A DNA stretch of 64,000 nt from Opeltia flavorubescens (GCA_000442125.1 KE546986.1:62001-126000); one strand, 5' to 3'. Shown: positions 26,951-42,200, counted from the first letter of the stretch. Translations and numbers: made by a program. Notes: generated by a model from the letters alone, not told the origin.

Positions 26951-29900
26951 TAAAGTCGTCCTAATAGTTAATAATTTCTAATAAAAATAGATATTACGCG
27001 CGCGATATCTATATACTATTTATTATTTAACGTATTAATAAAAAGAAATTTATAATAAATTCAAAAACTATTTTATATATTCTTTATTATTAAATATTTT
27101 ATAATTTATATTAATATTACTTCTAGCTACTAAATTTTAAATAAAAAATTATTTTTAATATATCTAGGTTTTATCTATAACTTTATAAATTAATAAAAAG
27201 TTTCTTTTTTAATATTTATTTTACTCTAGACTATAATTATACTAGCGCTTAAAAGACTTTTTTTAAAAAATCGCGTTTTATCTATTAAATTATAAATCTA
27301 TAACGATTTTTCTATATTATATCTAATGAAATTTCTCTAATATACTGATTAAATATATACTTATTAGCTAATATTTAAAATAATAAAATCTTAATTTTTT
27401 TTAGAATATAAATATTAAAGTAGATTTCTTTTAAAAATTATTCCTTTAATTAAAATCGTTTTCTATTATAATAAATATGTTTTATAGCTTCTACCCTCTA
27501 TTATAATTTTAGACTAATATTATAATAAGTTAAAATTATAGGCCTTTTTATAACGCTAATTAATTTCCTATTACTCGAATACGCTTTTATAATATAAAAA
27601 GACTGCTACTACTTTAAATATTCTCGTAAAAACTACTAAAAAATTATAATAATATTTTTAAAACTAGAAATCTTATAAATAAAAATCCCCAGCGAATATT
27701 TAATATCCCTAAACTTTAAAAACTTAAGTCTCGAAATAAATAAGAGGTCTCTAGAATTATATACTAGCTGAAGAATATAAAAAATATATAAATTAAATAT
27801 AATAGATTTTTTAAAAAAGAATAGAATTTGAAAATAATACTTTAGCTTTTAAATAAGTAGTAGTAGTAATTTATACTATTTATTATATTTTATTACTAAT
27901 TTCAACTAAATCAATTGAAAAATAGCTATTAGTTATATAAATTCTTAATTATAGATTTTCTTTTAATAAATAGATTAAAATTAAAATATAATTTAAATAA
28001 ATAATAAATTTTTTAAATATATAATAACTAAAGTAAATAAAAATTTATATTTATTATTTAATTTAATAAACTCTATTTTCTTTAATTTTTATAATCTAAT
28101 CTAAGATTTATTTTTACTAATATTAGCTTTTTTCTATAACGTTAACTAATTATTATTATATTAATTTTTTTTACTATATAATCTGTTATTATAATTTATT
28201 ATAAGCTTAAATTTATATTTATTTTTTATTAATTTTTAATTTTAACGGTATTAAATACTATTTATTTTATTATAACTCTTATACTAAGTTTATTTTACTA
28301 TACCCGTGGTTTTTAAAGAAAAATTACTTAAATTTATTTTTAAACCTTTAATAATAGACTTTAATAGTATATTTAATCAATTTTATACTAATAGCTACTT
28401 AATAAGTATAAAAATCTAGATTTTTTTTTTAATTTTTTTACTAATAAAATTTAAAACTCTATTTAAAAATAATCTAGATAAGAAGAATTAAATATAATTT
28501 ATAAAATATAATAAATTATTTAATACGTTTATATTTTAGTACCGTAAATTTCTAAAATTAATAAAATTAATAATAGTTTTTAACTAGTTTTATAAAAGTA
28601 TTAAAAATATTTTTGTTAATAAAAACTTTAATTTAGCAGTTTACATTTACTACTCGCTTATTAAACCTAATAACGGGAGTAAAAAATTTATATTAAAGGA
28701 TAAAAAAAATTTAGTTAGTTAATAATACCTCCTCTCTACTATTTATATAAATATTAATTTTTTTTAAAAAATAGATACTTTCAAACAAATTTTAGTAGCT
28801 AAAAAAAATCTAAAAATAAGTTTTTTAGAATACTAAAAAACTATTTAATCTTTAATTAGTTAACTAACTTAATTAGATTAATAGTCGTTATAAAATTAAT
28901 TATTGAATTAATATATTAATTTCGTATAATACTTTAAATAAAAGGTATTATAAATATAAATAGAAAAATACCGAAGTTAAATTAATTACGCTAAATATAA
29001 AAAGAGGAATACTAAAATATTAAATTAAATAAGGAAAATATTACTAAAAAGTCTATTATTAAAGAAAAAAAAAGATTAAAAAAAGTCTTAAAAATAAAAA
29101 GGAAACTAAATTTTTATTTGTTCCTAAATTAAAAATTAATAAAAAAGCTAGAAGTTTTATATAGGAATATATATATTTCAATAAATAATAAATATAAAAA
29201 ATTATAAAAAAGCTTTAAAATAATAATAAGGAGCCTTAAAGCGAGGAAGATAAAGTTAAACTAGCTAAATAATAGAAAATTATTAATAAAAAAAGGACTT
29301 CTAAGCCTATTAAATAGAAAATAATAAATATTATCTTTAATAAAAATAAACTAATAAAGTTTAATAAAAAAAAACTTAAGATTATATTAATTATAAATAG
29401 TATATTTATATAAATTACTATTACTATTTAAAAGGTTAAGAGAAATAATACTAAAAGTAGTAAAAAGTTTATAAATATAATAGTAATATTTTAATCGATT
29501 ATAAAAAAAAGAAATAATTAATTAAAAAATAAATTAATTTAAGTAGCCCTTTAAATAAAAGTATAGTAGTTATTATTAATAAATTTCTTTAAATTTATTT
29601 TATTCCCTTATATTAATATAAAATTCTATTTTTAAAATTTTATTTTTTAATTTTAGTTTTTTTTATAACTAATAATTACTTTTATTATAATAGCAATAAT
29701 TTTTAATTTACCCTTTATAAGAATAAGTTTATTTTATATTATTTATTTTAGATATTTTATTCTAATTTTATAAATATAATTTTAATTTTTTAAATAATAA
29801 AATCTAAGATTTATAAAATATAATATTTTGTTCTATCTATTTTTTTTATTAATAATTCTAATAGATATATATATTTTATCGCGCGCGGTTTTTATTAAAC

Positions 29901-30129
29901 TTAATAAACTTATTATAATTATAAATCCAATAGAAATATTATATAAATTACTTCTACTAGCTTTAACTAGCTATTATACTCTATTAATAATAATATAGGA
30001 TCTTTTTAAATACCTCGCTATACTATTTCTATTTATTATAATTTCTATATAAGAAATTACAATCCTTTTAATACTATTAAAATTTTTTATTTATTATTAT
30101 TATATTTATATTAAGAACTACTAGTTTAT
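26951..30129. repeat. RIP-mutated repeat DNA, no gene
   Basis: This stretch is AT-rich and CpA-poor throughout, with a purine-rich plus-strand section near 28970-29560. That section may be the eroded lysine- and glutamate-rich part of a former coding region, but stops are dense in all frames and nothing can be named. Confidence 0.6.
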
Positions 30130-30640
30130 TTTCTTTTAAAATATATTATAACCGCCGCTATAGTTATTAAACTAGAAATTATAATTCTAGGTATTTTTTT
30201 AAAATCCTATACCTATTATTATAATATCTAAACTAGAAAATATAATTTTTATATTCTTTTAAAAGTTTTATATCTATTATTATAATATTTAAATAATAAA
30301 TTAAAAGCTATCTAATAATCTATATATTCTATATTTACCGTCGTAATATTTAAACTAGAAATTATAATTCTAAATACTTTTAATAGGTCTTATATCTTTA
30401 GCTATAATACTAGAACTAGGAATAATAATTTTAAATATCCTCTAAATTTTTTATACCTACTATTATAATATTTAAACGGGGGATTATAATTTTTACTACT
30501 CTTTAAATAATATATACCTACTATTATAGTAGTAATATCGGAATTTAATATCTATTTAATAATTTAAATATATTATACCTATTATTATAATATCTATAAT
30601 AGGAGTTAAAATCTATATTATACTATAAACTATTATATTG
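30130..30640. repeat. 60-61-bp tandem repeat, about 8 copies
   Basis: The words ATTATAATATTTAAACTAG and TATACCTACTATTATAATA recur every 60-61 bp, with AAACTAG-type landmarks near 30169, 30230, 30290, 30352, 30413 and 30474 and weaker copies on to about 30640. The period and core resemble the array at 13.34-13.76 kb. Confidence 0.8.
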
Positions 30641-33600
30641 GCTATTATAATAATATATTTAGAAATCAATATAGTAGTATCTTTTTATTATTTATTATAA
30701 AAAAATAATAATAATTAAATTATAACTTTAATAATATTTTTAATAATTCTACTTTATTATAATACAATGAAAATTATTAATATATAAGCTAGAGCTTTTT
30801 TTTACTATTATTTACTAGTTATTAAACGACTTATAAATATTAATAATACTTTATAATTATTTTTATTAAATTTATAGATTATTTAATTTTAATAATAATA
30901 TAATTTTTTAAAATTTTTGATACTTTTTTTAATTAACTTTAATTATTAAATAATCTAATTTAAATATTTATAATAAAATTTTTTATAAACTTTTTACCCG
31001 TGTTCTATTATTATAAAGGCTATATTAATTTATTATCAATAAATTTTACTCCCTATTTATAGGATTTATAATATATAGTTAATATTTTTAAAGAATAATA
31101 CTATCAATAGATTATTATTCTATAGGTTATATCTATTTATAAGACTTTATACTAATTTCTATTTCCTATAATTTATAAATTTTATAAATAATATAAATCT
31201 ATTAAATTATAATTATATATAGATTTTATCAATTTATAAAATATTATAATAATTCTTTATTCTAAAAAGTTTTAATTTCTACTAAGTATAATTTATATAC
31301 AATCTTCAAATACTTTTTTTTATTTATCCTATATAAAATTTAAAATAGATTATATTAAAATACTATTTATTTCTTTATTTTATAATATATTCTTATTAGA
31401 TTGTATTTCTACTTAATATTTTAAACTTTTTTAATAATTATCGAGTAGAGTTCTACTTAGATAGCTAAAGTTGATCTATATTTTAATAAGCTACCTAAAT
31501 CTTTTAAGGATAATTTATTATTTAAAATATATAATAAAATTTTAGTTTTTAAATATAAGCTGCACGCTTATTTTAATAGTAGGATATAAAAGTATTCTAA
31601 TAGTTTAATATACTACTACTATATATTTTCGAGATACTATAATTTCTAAATCTAAATTTATTCAACCTTTTACTAATATTTTTTATTAATATCGCAGCCT
31701 TTAAATCGTCTAGTTTATCGATTTTCTATATTTAATTAATATTTTCTCTAGATCGGCTGGAAGAAATTTAAACGAAATTTAAAATAAAATGTTCGTTAAA
31801 ACTAGCTTTAAAAATCTAATTAAACTTAGATTTTCTATTATTATCTTTTTTTTAAGATTAAAAATAAATAATACTAGTAATTATATTAAATAAGTAGCTT
31901 TAATTAATATTTAGAAGCGTGCTAAAAAAAATAATACTGGAACCTTTATAAAAAGAATGGTATTAAAACTCTTATAAAAAAAGGGCGTAAAAGTTTTACT
32001 AAATACCTAAAATCAGTCTAATATAGTATTTAACGCTACTTTAGGGGCCGCTCTAGATAAAATTATCGTCTATTTATTTTACACTAGTTTCGCGCTTTAC
32101 GTAACGCGCCTTTAACGATCTATAGATAGCGTATTAAAATCGCACGCTATACGTATATACCTTTAGTTAGTTATAATACCAAGTAGCGCAAATTTTTTAA
32201 TAGCTAGTAGTATAGAATCGTATAATTATCTTAATATACTGCCTATTCTATATATTAAAAAACGGTATATTTTAGTTTTACTATTAATTATCCCTTATAT
32301 ATCTATATTAAAAGTTGGTTTAAAGTTATAGTTTTAATATAAAGTTATCTAGAAATTAAATAGAAGTTGCGCCTATATCGAAAAAAATCTCGTTTATATA
32401 AGATATTTACTTTATAAAATATCTTTTTCTATAATAGATATAATATCCTTATAGTATTTTTATATATTTCTAGCCGTTTAAGGAAATAAATAGAAGGATT
32501 AAATAGCAAACAAGTATATATATATACTTATATAGATATCTACCTACCTATATAGATAACGACTTCTTTTAATATACTAGTAAATGGGGTATTATAACAA
32601 GCAAACTATTTTTCCTTTTATATCAGCGTAAAGCAGATATACTTTTATAAACCGTGGGCTATTAGCTATAAGTTATAAAGATAAAATATATCTTATAAAT
32701 AATAAAGTACTAAAGTCTAGAACCGCTATATATTTAAATATATACGCGATAGAAAGCAATTATTAAAGCCTAGGAAAAATATATAACTATCGAAGGTGTC
32801 GATATTATTAAAAAAATCTCATCTATTTTACTATTAAACCTCTACCGCCTCTATCGCCTTTATTATATTATCTCGAGATATAGGGCTAAACTAAGTCTAA
32901 TCCTTATTATCGTTAGGCTCTATAATATTATTAGAACCTTTTTTTTATTAGCTAACTTTCTTTATAATATAAATAAGATCTTTAACTTTTATTATAAATT
33001 TTTTAAATATTCTTATATTATTAAATATTTTAAAAATTTAAAAATAAAAATATTTATAGTCGCGATTTATATAAAAATCTATTATCTAGTCGGTTATAAG
33101 CTAAATATAGACTATAAAATCAATAAATATAGTTAGTAAAAATAATAGTTAGTTTTTAAAGATATTATTTATAAAAGAAATATATATTAAAAAATATAAA
33201 CTATATAGCCTTTAAAAAGTGTACCGTTTTAATAAAATTTACCGCTAGTATTATAAAGGAAAAAATATAAATAGATAAAAAAATAAAATAATAATTAGTA
33301 AATATAAATATAAAAATTTAATAGTTATAATTTTATAAAAAAATATTTATAATATTTTTTTTAAAATACTCTATAATTTTAATCTATAAAATATTAATAA
33401 TAACTATAAATAATAAGACCTTTTATAATTTATAAGTATATTTATAATAGATTAATAACTTTAATTAAAAGCGTTCTAATTAATATATAGCTCGCTTTTT
33501 AACTATTTCTAGTTATAAAAGGTAATTTCCGGACCTTAAATCGCCTAAATAATCTTTATAATATTATTAAGGGTAAAATATAATAGAAATCGAACGCGAT

Positions 33601-36600
33601 ATTTAGCTTATAGTTATTTTATAATAGTTTTTAAATATTTAATAAATTTTAACTCGCGATATTTAATATTATTAAGCTTATAAATAAAATTAGGATCTTT
33701 TAATACCGTATATTTTTTAATGAGTTATTATTTAGATATAGATTAAAATAATAATATTTCTTTATTTAAGGTAAATATAGATATAGATATTATAAATTAT
33801 AATATATTAGTATAAAGCTATAATTATAGTAATAGTAGTTTAAAAATTTATCTTTTTTTTTATATCGTTAGCCGTAATATTAATAGAGAGTATAGCGGTT
33901 TTTATAGCTTTTTTTTTTTAAATTTTTTTTAGAGTTTTTTTAAAAGTAATTTTAAAAGATTTTATAAGTTAATATTTAAATAGTATTTTAAAAACTTATA
34001 CCTAAACTTTTTAAATAATTTAAAAATTGCTTAAATATCTAGATAATTTAAATAAACGAGGAGGTTTAAAATTTTTAAAAAAATTTTTAATTTTTTTAAC
34101 GGGTTAATCGGGTTAATCAGATTCCTTTTTATATATTTTTTCTAAAATAGATAAAATAATAAATATAAACTTTTTATAATTCTATTAAATAGTAGCTAAC
34201 TCTATTTATAGTATAGAATTAGATATTTTAATTTTTTATTTTAGTAAAATATTAAATAGTATATTAATTTTATATATTTTTTTAGATTTATTATTTAATT
34301 ATATAAATTTAAAATTTTTATTTTATATTCTAATAACTAGAGTATAAGTTACTAGTATTATAAAACTTTTACGAATATTTATAATATTAAAAAAAGTATA
34401 GGGAGAAGCTTTTTATTTTAATATAAAGTCGCTAGTTAATATTTATAACTATAAAATTAATTAAAATCGATATAGACGCTTTATTATAATAAAGCCTAAA
34501 ATAAATAAATTAAACGTTTAATAAGAGAGAAAAATTATAAAGCCGGTAATTTTTATTATAGAATAGTAAATAAATGTAGTTAAAAACTATAGTTATAATA
34601 GTAAAAAAAAAGACTTAAATAAAAAACGCGTGGGAATAAAAGATTTTTATTATTTTTTATACCGCTAGTCTATTATATAATAAAACCCTTAAAATAATAA
34701 AAATAATTTTTATATTCTTATTATACGAACCTCTTATTTTAATATTATATTATATTTTTTTTTTAATATATTTAACGGTTGTTTATAAAGTATTAATACT
34801 TTATTTTTTATTTTAAATACTTTTTAAATAAAATTTTATTTAAACTCTATAAATATATATTTTTTTCAAGAATTTAAATAGCTTTTATAAAATAATAGTA
34901 TAAAGTTTATTATATTTAAAAGCTTTAGAATATATATTCGATTATTTTTTTAAATTAAAGTTTATTATATATTCTATTTAATAAAAAATATTAAAATTAT
35001 TATTATTAAACCGCTTTAAAGTATTTATTTAAATTTTATTGTAATTAGAATACGATTTTTATAAATCGCGTTATAGATCCTATTTAAATTAAAATATTAA
35101 CTTTTTAGTTTTTAAACTACTCTAGAGCAGCTTTTTAAAATTTATTATAACTAGTTTTAAAAGAGCGAGTGCAAGCTTTTATAAAGTTATTAGATAGTAT
35201 TATATAATAAAAAATTTAGAAGTTCCATTAAAGTTTATATCTAGCGAAGGATTTAAATATTTTTAACGGATTTATAATAGATTTAATATTAAAAAATATC
35301 TAGTAAATATCTTTTTTTTTTATTTTTTTTCCTTTTTTTTTTAATAACTTTATCCTTTTTATTAATTTATAAATTACTAGTTTTATACTACTTATTTATA
35401 AAACCTCTAAATAATTTAAAGCGACTTAAAACTATTTTATTTTTTTTAATATAGCCTTGTTATTTTTTAAAGCCTTTTATAGCTCTTTTAATACTTTTTA
35501 TTACTTTTTATAATTTTTTCTATAATATTATAACTATACTTTTATCTTTTAGAATTAATTTATTTAGGTTATTAAAAAAACCGCTATTATATTATAAAAC
35601 GTTTATTTAAAAGTAAAGTTTTAAAAAAATTCTAAAAAAAGCGGTTCTAAAAAATACGATAATTTAATTATAAATCTTACTATAAAAGTTTATTAAAATA
35701 ACCGTTTTTTAATAAAATATTAATATATATATAAAAATCTATTATAAATCTAATATATTTCTTTATTATAAAAGTAATATTTAAACTGAATTATTAATAA
35801 GAATAAACTATAAATTTATAATATAGTCGATACTTTATTTAAAATTTTATCTAGAAGTTTTAATATACTAAATAATATTATATAAAAAGGCTTAAATATA
35901 TATAATATTCTACTTTTTTTTTATTTTATTAATTTATTTTAAAGTTTTATTTTAATTATAAACGATCTTTTAAATATTATAAAATATATATTAGATTAAA
36001 ATTTAGTATTATAAGCTTTTAAAATTAATAACGATAAAATTTAAAATATAATTATTTTTAAAGCTAATAATAGAATATTTTTATAAAATATAATTTTTAT
36101 TAAAATAACTATAAATAATACGTTTTAAATTCAATTCTTAAACGATAAAAATAATAGAAAATAAGTAGTAAAAAATCTAGTTATTAATATTTTATAAGGA
36201 TTACCGCTTATAAAATAAAGCTTGATTATTATAATTTTTAATAATTCTAAGTTTATATTTTATAGGCGTATATAAAAAAAGTTACTAGCTTTTAAAATAA
36301 CTTTTAATATATAATATAAAATAACTAGTATTATATAATATTAGTATTAAAATCTTTTAGAAGTTTTTAAGCTATTTAAAAATTTAAATTAACTACGCTT
36401 TTTTTTATATTCTATAGCTATATTAAAAACCTATATTAAATAATAATTATTAGTCCTGCTTATAAAAAAAAGAACGCTTTTTTTAAAAAAAGAAAAACTA
36501 CCTATAATAATACTAACGGAAAAGAATTAAGATTAAGTAATTTTTTAGAGGCCTAGCTATTTAATATATTTTTTTAATTTTATTAAATTTATATAAATTA

Positions 36601-39600
36601 TTTTATTTTTATTTTAGTTCTAAATAAAAATATATATTAGTATAATTTATTTTATAAATTTTCTTTTAAAATAATACTATTTAAATATCTAAATAATATT
36701 TAATATTTTACATTCTAGTAAATTTATTAAATATTTTAATAATAATCTAATATTTCCTTTTAATATAACAATTATAAAATATATAAATTTAAATTATAAC
36801 TATTAAGATACCTTTTTAAAAAAATACTATATAGATAAAGTATTTATAATAGAAAAAGATTTTATTATTTAAATCAAAACTAAAGCTATAAAAACTATTA
36901 TATTATATATTTAAACTTTTTATAAATTATTTATTTTTAAAATAGAGTTTAAAAAATATAAATATTATTCTAGAACTATTATAATAAAACTTATTCTTAC
37001 TAATTAAAAATATTTTTTTATTCTATTTTTTTATATTATAAAATAAGTTTAAAATATTTATTTTAATTACTAATATAAAAGCTTTAAAAATCCTATAAAT
37101 TAATATAATTCTAAATTTATTATATATAATATAATTATTTCTAGTAATTAAACGTTTAATTTTTTTTAATTATATCCGCTTTTTAAAAGGAAATTAAAAT
37201 TAGTAACTTATAATAAGGAGTATCTATAATAATTCGTTAATAATAAAACTTTATTTACTTTATTATTAATATTTCTTAATATATTTAGCCTATATTATAA
37301 TATATATCGCTTTTTAATAGGTATAAATATTACCGTTACTACCTTTAATTAAAAAAAAAAATATTATATAAATATTCTTCTATTAATATTAGAATTATAT
37401 ACCTCTAATTTTTTTAATATTATTTAAACTTTATAACTAGTATTCGCTCGTTTAAATAAAGGTATTTTTATAGATTTTTATAATAGCTTTAAAGAACTAA
37501 TAATTATTTATATATATACGATTAGATTTATAGAAGATATATTTTAGTAAATAATAAGTTTAGCTATTATATCTCTATTAATAAATAGGGATTATTTTAA
37601 ATATATCGTTATAAAGTATAAAAAATCTAATCTAGCTTTTAATATTTATAAAAACGTAAAGGTTTATTATTATATATTATATAAAAGATCTAAAAGTAAT
37701 AAGCTAGTAAAAACTAGTAAAATTAAAGCGGACGTATATTTTAAAGCTTTAAATTTATTTATATATAATTCTTATTTGGATTATTATAATTATTTTATTT
37801 TTTATATTATTTTACTTTTTTTATATTGCTTTATATTTTTTGGTTTATTATTTTCTTCTAATATTATACCTTTTAGGTATACGTTCCGAATAAACTATAC
37901 TAGTTAATATTGCACTTTTATTAAATATTATTCGCTCTAGACCCTTTAATACCGCGTATAGTAAATATACGGGTATTAATAAATAGGTATATTCGTTTTT
38001 ATTCGATGCGATATTTATTCTATTAGGCTAGCTATAATATTATTTAGAGCTCTACTAATTTTTTTTTTACTAAACTAGATAAAGCTCTAAAGTTCTTTTT
38101 ATTATTTAAAAAACTTTTATATATAAAAATATACTTAATTATTAATTATTATATTTATTTTAATAAATATATAGTTTATATCTATTTTAATCGAATTCTA
38201 TTTTCTTTAAATTATTAAAGAAACTATATATTAGTATTTAGAATTCGAAAACTTTATAGATTATATTATCTAATATTATATTAATATAGTTGAAAGTAAT
38301 ATTATAATTTTATCGCTTTTTATATTAGTTAATAATAGAATTTAAATAGATTAGTATCTAAAGTAAAATTGAAAATTATTTTAGAAATTTTATAAATATA
38401 TTATAATCGCTATTATACCGGGATTTTATAAAAAAAAAAAGAGTTTGGTTTTCTAAAAGCCGTTTATACCCGTTATTTTATTTAGATAAAATTCCATTGA
38501 TTTCGATAATAAATTATTTTAACTAGATATTAAAAATATTAAAAGTAATAATAATAAAGTAGACCGTATTTTATTATAGATTAATTAATTTAAAAAAACT
38601 TTTATTATTATTAATAATAATATTATTAAAAAAGCTCTTCTATTTTATAATATATAATCCCGGCTTAATATCTATATTTTATTCTACTATACTAATATAG
38701 CGCTAGAATATACGATTTTTAATAATTATACTATCTTTACTAGTAAAGATAAGTATTAGTAAATTTTTTTTTTATTACTTTTATTTATAAAATTAAAAGT
38801 TTATAAAACCTTTAAATTAGTTATTTTAAAAATAAATAAATATAATATTATTAAACTATTATTATAAAAAAAAAGCTTATAATAATACCTTCGATTTATT
38901 TTTATAGGATTATATATAAAGAGGGAATCTAGTTTAATAACTTATTTAAAATAGATTTATTAATAATATCTATCCTTTTTTATTAAATTACTCCTATTTT
39001 TTAAATAAAGTTTAAAAAGTAATAAAAACGAGATTAAAATTTTAATAATAAAAGATAAAATTTATTAGATACTACTTATAATTAGGTATTTTAAATCGAG
39101 TTATATTAAAAACTATATATACTAGTTAATATAGTTAAAGTTAAAAATAAAAAATAAAACTTTTTTAAAAATATTATAGAATATATATAATAAAGATTAT
39201 AGCGAGTTTAATATAATATTACCTCGAGTATATATCTAATAGTATTTAAAAACAAGCTTTTTTAATTTTTATATCTAACTCTATTTTTTAAACTTTATTT
39301 ATTATAGATTCCTCGCTAATATATATTTTATTAAAGTTTTAGAATATTATATAATATATAGAATAAAAGATTTTATTACTATTTATTAAATTTATAGTTA
39401 TAATTAAAATTTAAGTCTAGGTCGAATCGATAGAATATTTTTATATATATTTTTAAATATTTAGCGGATATTATTTATATAAATTATAATAATAAAATTT
39501 AATAATAAAAAGGATCTAATTTTAAAAATATTCTATAAAATATTTTTAAAGGAAGTTTTAATTATAGAATTACCTAATATTAAAGCACGAAAAAACTATA

Positions 39601-41055
39601 TAATTAATATATATCGAAGGAGATAAAATAGACTAGAGTATAATAAGTAATTACTATTACTAGATTATATCTATCATATATAGTTTATATAAGCGTTAGT
39701 TAGTAGATATAAAAGAAAATTTTTATTATATTATAGGCCCGTTAAATCTTTTATAATTTATTTTTATTATTACGCTAAAAAAAATTATTTATATTATTCG
39801 CTAAAAATTTGTAATTTATTCTATTTTTTTAAATTTTTAATAATTTATTTTATTTTTTTAAACTTCTATATAATATAAAAAAAAATATTTAAGTTAAAAA
39901 TATTTTTAATAATTTTATAGTTTTGTAGTTTTATAATTTTATAGTTTTTCGTAATAAATTCTAGGCGGAACGATTTATCGCTTTTTATAAGGAAGCCGTA
40001 ACTATTTTTTTAATTTTTTACTATTATTTATTATCTATTATCCTTTATTTTAATCGATTTTTATATCTATTTATCTATTTATTTAAAATAATTATTATAA
40101 TTATTTATCTAATTAATATAATTAAAATAGTAGCTGGCTTTAATACTTAAAAAAGCTTTTAGCGAAAAGCTATTATAGTAGTATATATAACTTTAATTTA
40201 GCGGTTTATTATAACTAGAATTATATTAAAATAATAAGAGATTATAGTAAAAAAAAATAATTTCGATTTTAGTTTTATATACTCCGTTAATATATCTATA
40301 GTAAATATTTAATTAAACCGCTTTTAATTATTTTATATATAAAAATAATATAGCAGCTATTAATAAATTGTTATAGTAATATTAAAAATATTATATTATT
40401 AAATAAATATTTTTTCTTGTTAATATTAAAACTATAGCTTATATTAAAATATTCTATTTTTTTAATATTAAAGCTATTATTTAAATAGCTGGAGAATAAA
40501 TAATTTAAAAATATAAAAGTATATTAAAATATATACTATAATATATAAATAATTTTTTTCTTTAATTATTCTATATATAAATTTATATAGTAGTTATTTA
40601 TAGTTTAAAATATATATTATTTATTTTTTATATTTATATTAAACGTTTAAATCCTTTAAAACGTTTTTTTATATTTAAAAATTAATTTATAATATAAAAT
40701 ATATTTAAAAAAAAGCACGTGTATTAATATATTAGCCTATCTATAAGTATATATTTAATCCGCGTTAAAATAATATTTTAATATATTAATTAGCGATTTT
40801 ATTTCTATTAATATATAAATATTAAACCTTTTTATACGGTTTATTTATAAAAAAATATTAATATTTATATATTCGAGCGTATATAAGCGCGATCCTTTAA
40901 TTATATTATAGGTTTATTTACGTATTAGTAAGTAAATATTTACTTCTAGTTAGTATATTAGTAGCCAGGAGTAATAAGCGAGGTAAGCTTTAGTATTCTC
41001 TAGAATAGGATATCGAAAATTTCTAAATTCTACTATAGCAGGTTAAAAAACGAGG
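30641..41055. repeat. RIP-mutated repeat DNA, with a less-mutated pocket at 32.0-32.9 kb
   Basis: Most of this 10-kb stretch is AT-rich and stop-saturated. The part at about 32020-32900 keeps more C and G, including CpA (GCAAACAAG, AGCAAACTA, GGGGCCGC). Read on the minus strand from 32599 it begins TGTTATAATACCCCATTTAC, which looks like the start of a fungal LTR. I found no convincing second copy, so I do not call an element. No gene is visible. Confidence 0.55.
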
Positions 41056-41081
41056 TTTTTTTTTTTTTTTTTTTTTTTTTT
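41056..41081 (-). repeat. 26-T homopolymer, possible poly(A) tail of a minus-strand retroposon
   Basis: An uninterrupted run of 26 T stands out because long homopolymers are otherwise rare here. On the minus strand it is a 26-A tail, as left by LINE- or SINE-type retroposition, and the element body would then lie at higher coordinates. No open reading frame or target-site duplication could be confirmed, so a simple slippage tract is an equal alternative. Confidence 0.4.
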
Positions 41082-41189
41082 AGTAAAATAAATTCTTTTC
41101 TTTAATAGTTCTTTTAAATATATTAACTGGCTTATAATATATTATATCTATTTTATAACAGCCCCTAGCGACCTATAATAATCTAGCGC

Positions 41190-41400
41190 TATTTATACCT
41201 TCTTATACCTTTATTTATACCTTTTTATATCTTTTTATACCTTCCTATATCTTTATTTATATTTTTACCTATACCTTCTTATATCTTTCTATACTCTCCT
41301 ATATCTTTATCTATACCTTTATCTATGCTTTTCTATACCTCTACCCACGCCTTTCTATACCTTCCTATACTATTTTTTAAAGCTTTTTATACCTCTACCT
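41190..41400. repeat. Degenerate TATACCTTYYT array (~11-12 bp unit)
   Basis: More than a dozen copies of TATACCTT or TATATCTT, spaced by short pyrimidine-rich words, run through this stretch. The plus strand is strongly pyrimidine-rich and its C residues lie almost all in CC or CT contexts that RIP spares. A few unmutated positions (CTACCCACGCC near 41342) remain. Confidence 0.75.
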
Positions 41401-41913
41401 TTACTCCTAAAAATTCTATTTCTATAGATATACTCTAAATATTTTATAAATCGGTGGAAAAGCAGGTATATTACCTATTATAGCGCAAACTCTAACTAAT
41501 ATTTAGTTTATTTACCTAAAAACGCTAAAAAAAAGGGGTATTATAGAATAAGTATCTATAATTATATATATTAAATAGATAGATTTTACGGTATATATAA
41601 GCTAAAACGGACTTTTTAAGATAATATTACGAGTTTTTATACGTTAATAGTACTAATAATAAAGTTTTCCTTTAAATAATTATAGTATTTTCGGTTTTAT
41701 AGTAGTATTTAAAGTATATTTAATTCTTTTCTAATATAAATAACTAACTATTTATCGATCTAGATATAGTATTCCTTCGATATATATATATATAGCAGCT
41801 ATTTAAATTATAAGATAATATCTATATTAAAATATATAATAAAGTATTTAAGATACAAAAGCTCTATAGAAGAATTCTAGTACTATTTATTCTATAAGAA
41901 TATAATATTAAGC

Positions 41914-42200
41914 ACCCGATAGCGGAGCTTATATAATAAAAAACCCTAATAATAAAGCTTTATACGGTATTAAATATTTTATAGCGAAGTTTATATAAAA
42001 ATATTATTTAATAACGGAGTTCCGTATAGTATTAAATATCTAATAATAAGGCCTTATACGATAATAATATATAATAATAGAATTTTATACGGTATTCGGT
42101 ATTTAAAAGCGATACTTTATTCGATATTAAATATTCTATAATAAGGCTCTATATAATATTAAATATCTAACGGTAAAATTCTAAACGGTATACCTTAGTA
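41914..42200. repeat. ~32-bp tandem repeat, about 8 copies
   Basis: A unit close to TACGGTATTAAATATCTAA followed by TAACGGAGCTT-like sequence recurs about every 30-34 bp. Copies differ by small indels and C/T or G/A changes (TACGGTATTAAATATTTT, CCGTATAGTATTAAATATCT, TATTCGATATTAAATATTCT). The array is flanked by RIP-type sequence and holds no open frame. Confidence 0.75.

Noticed and set aside
41520-41560. GGGGTATTATAGA as a second LTR edge matching 32599
   Set aside because: Only about 11 bases agree and the neighbouring sequence is unrelated, so the match may be chance.
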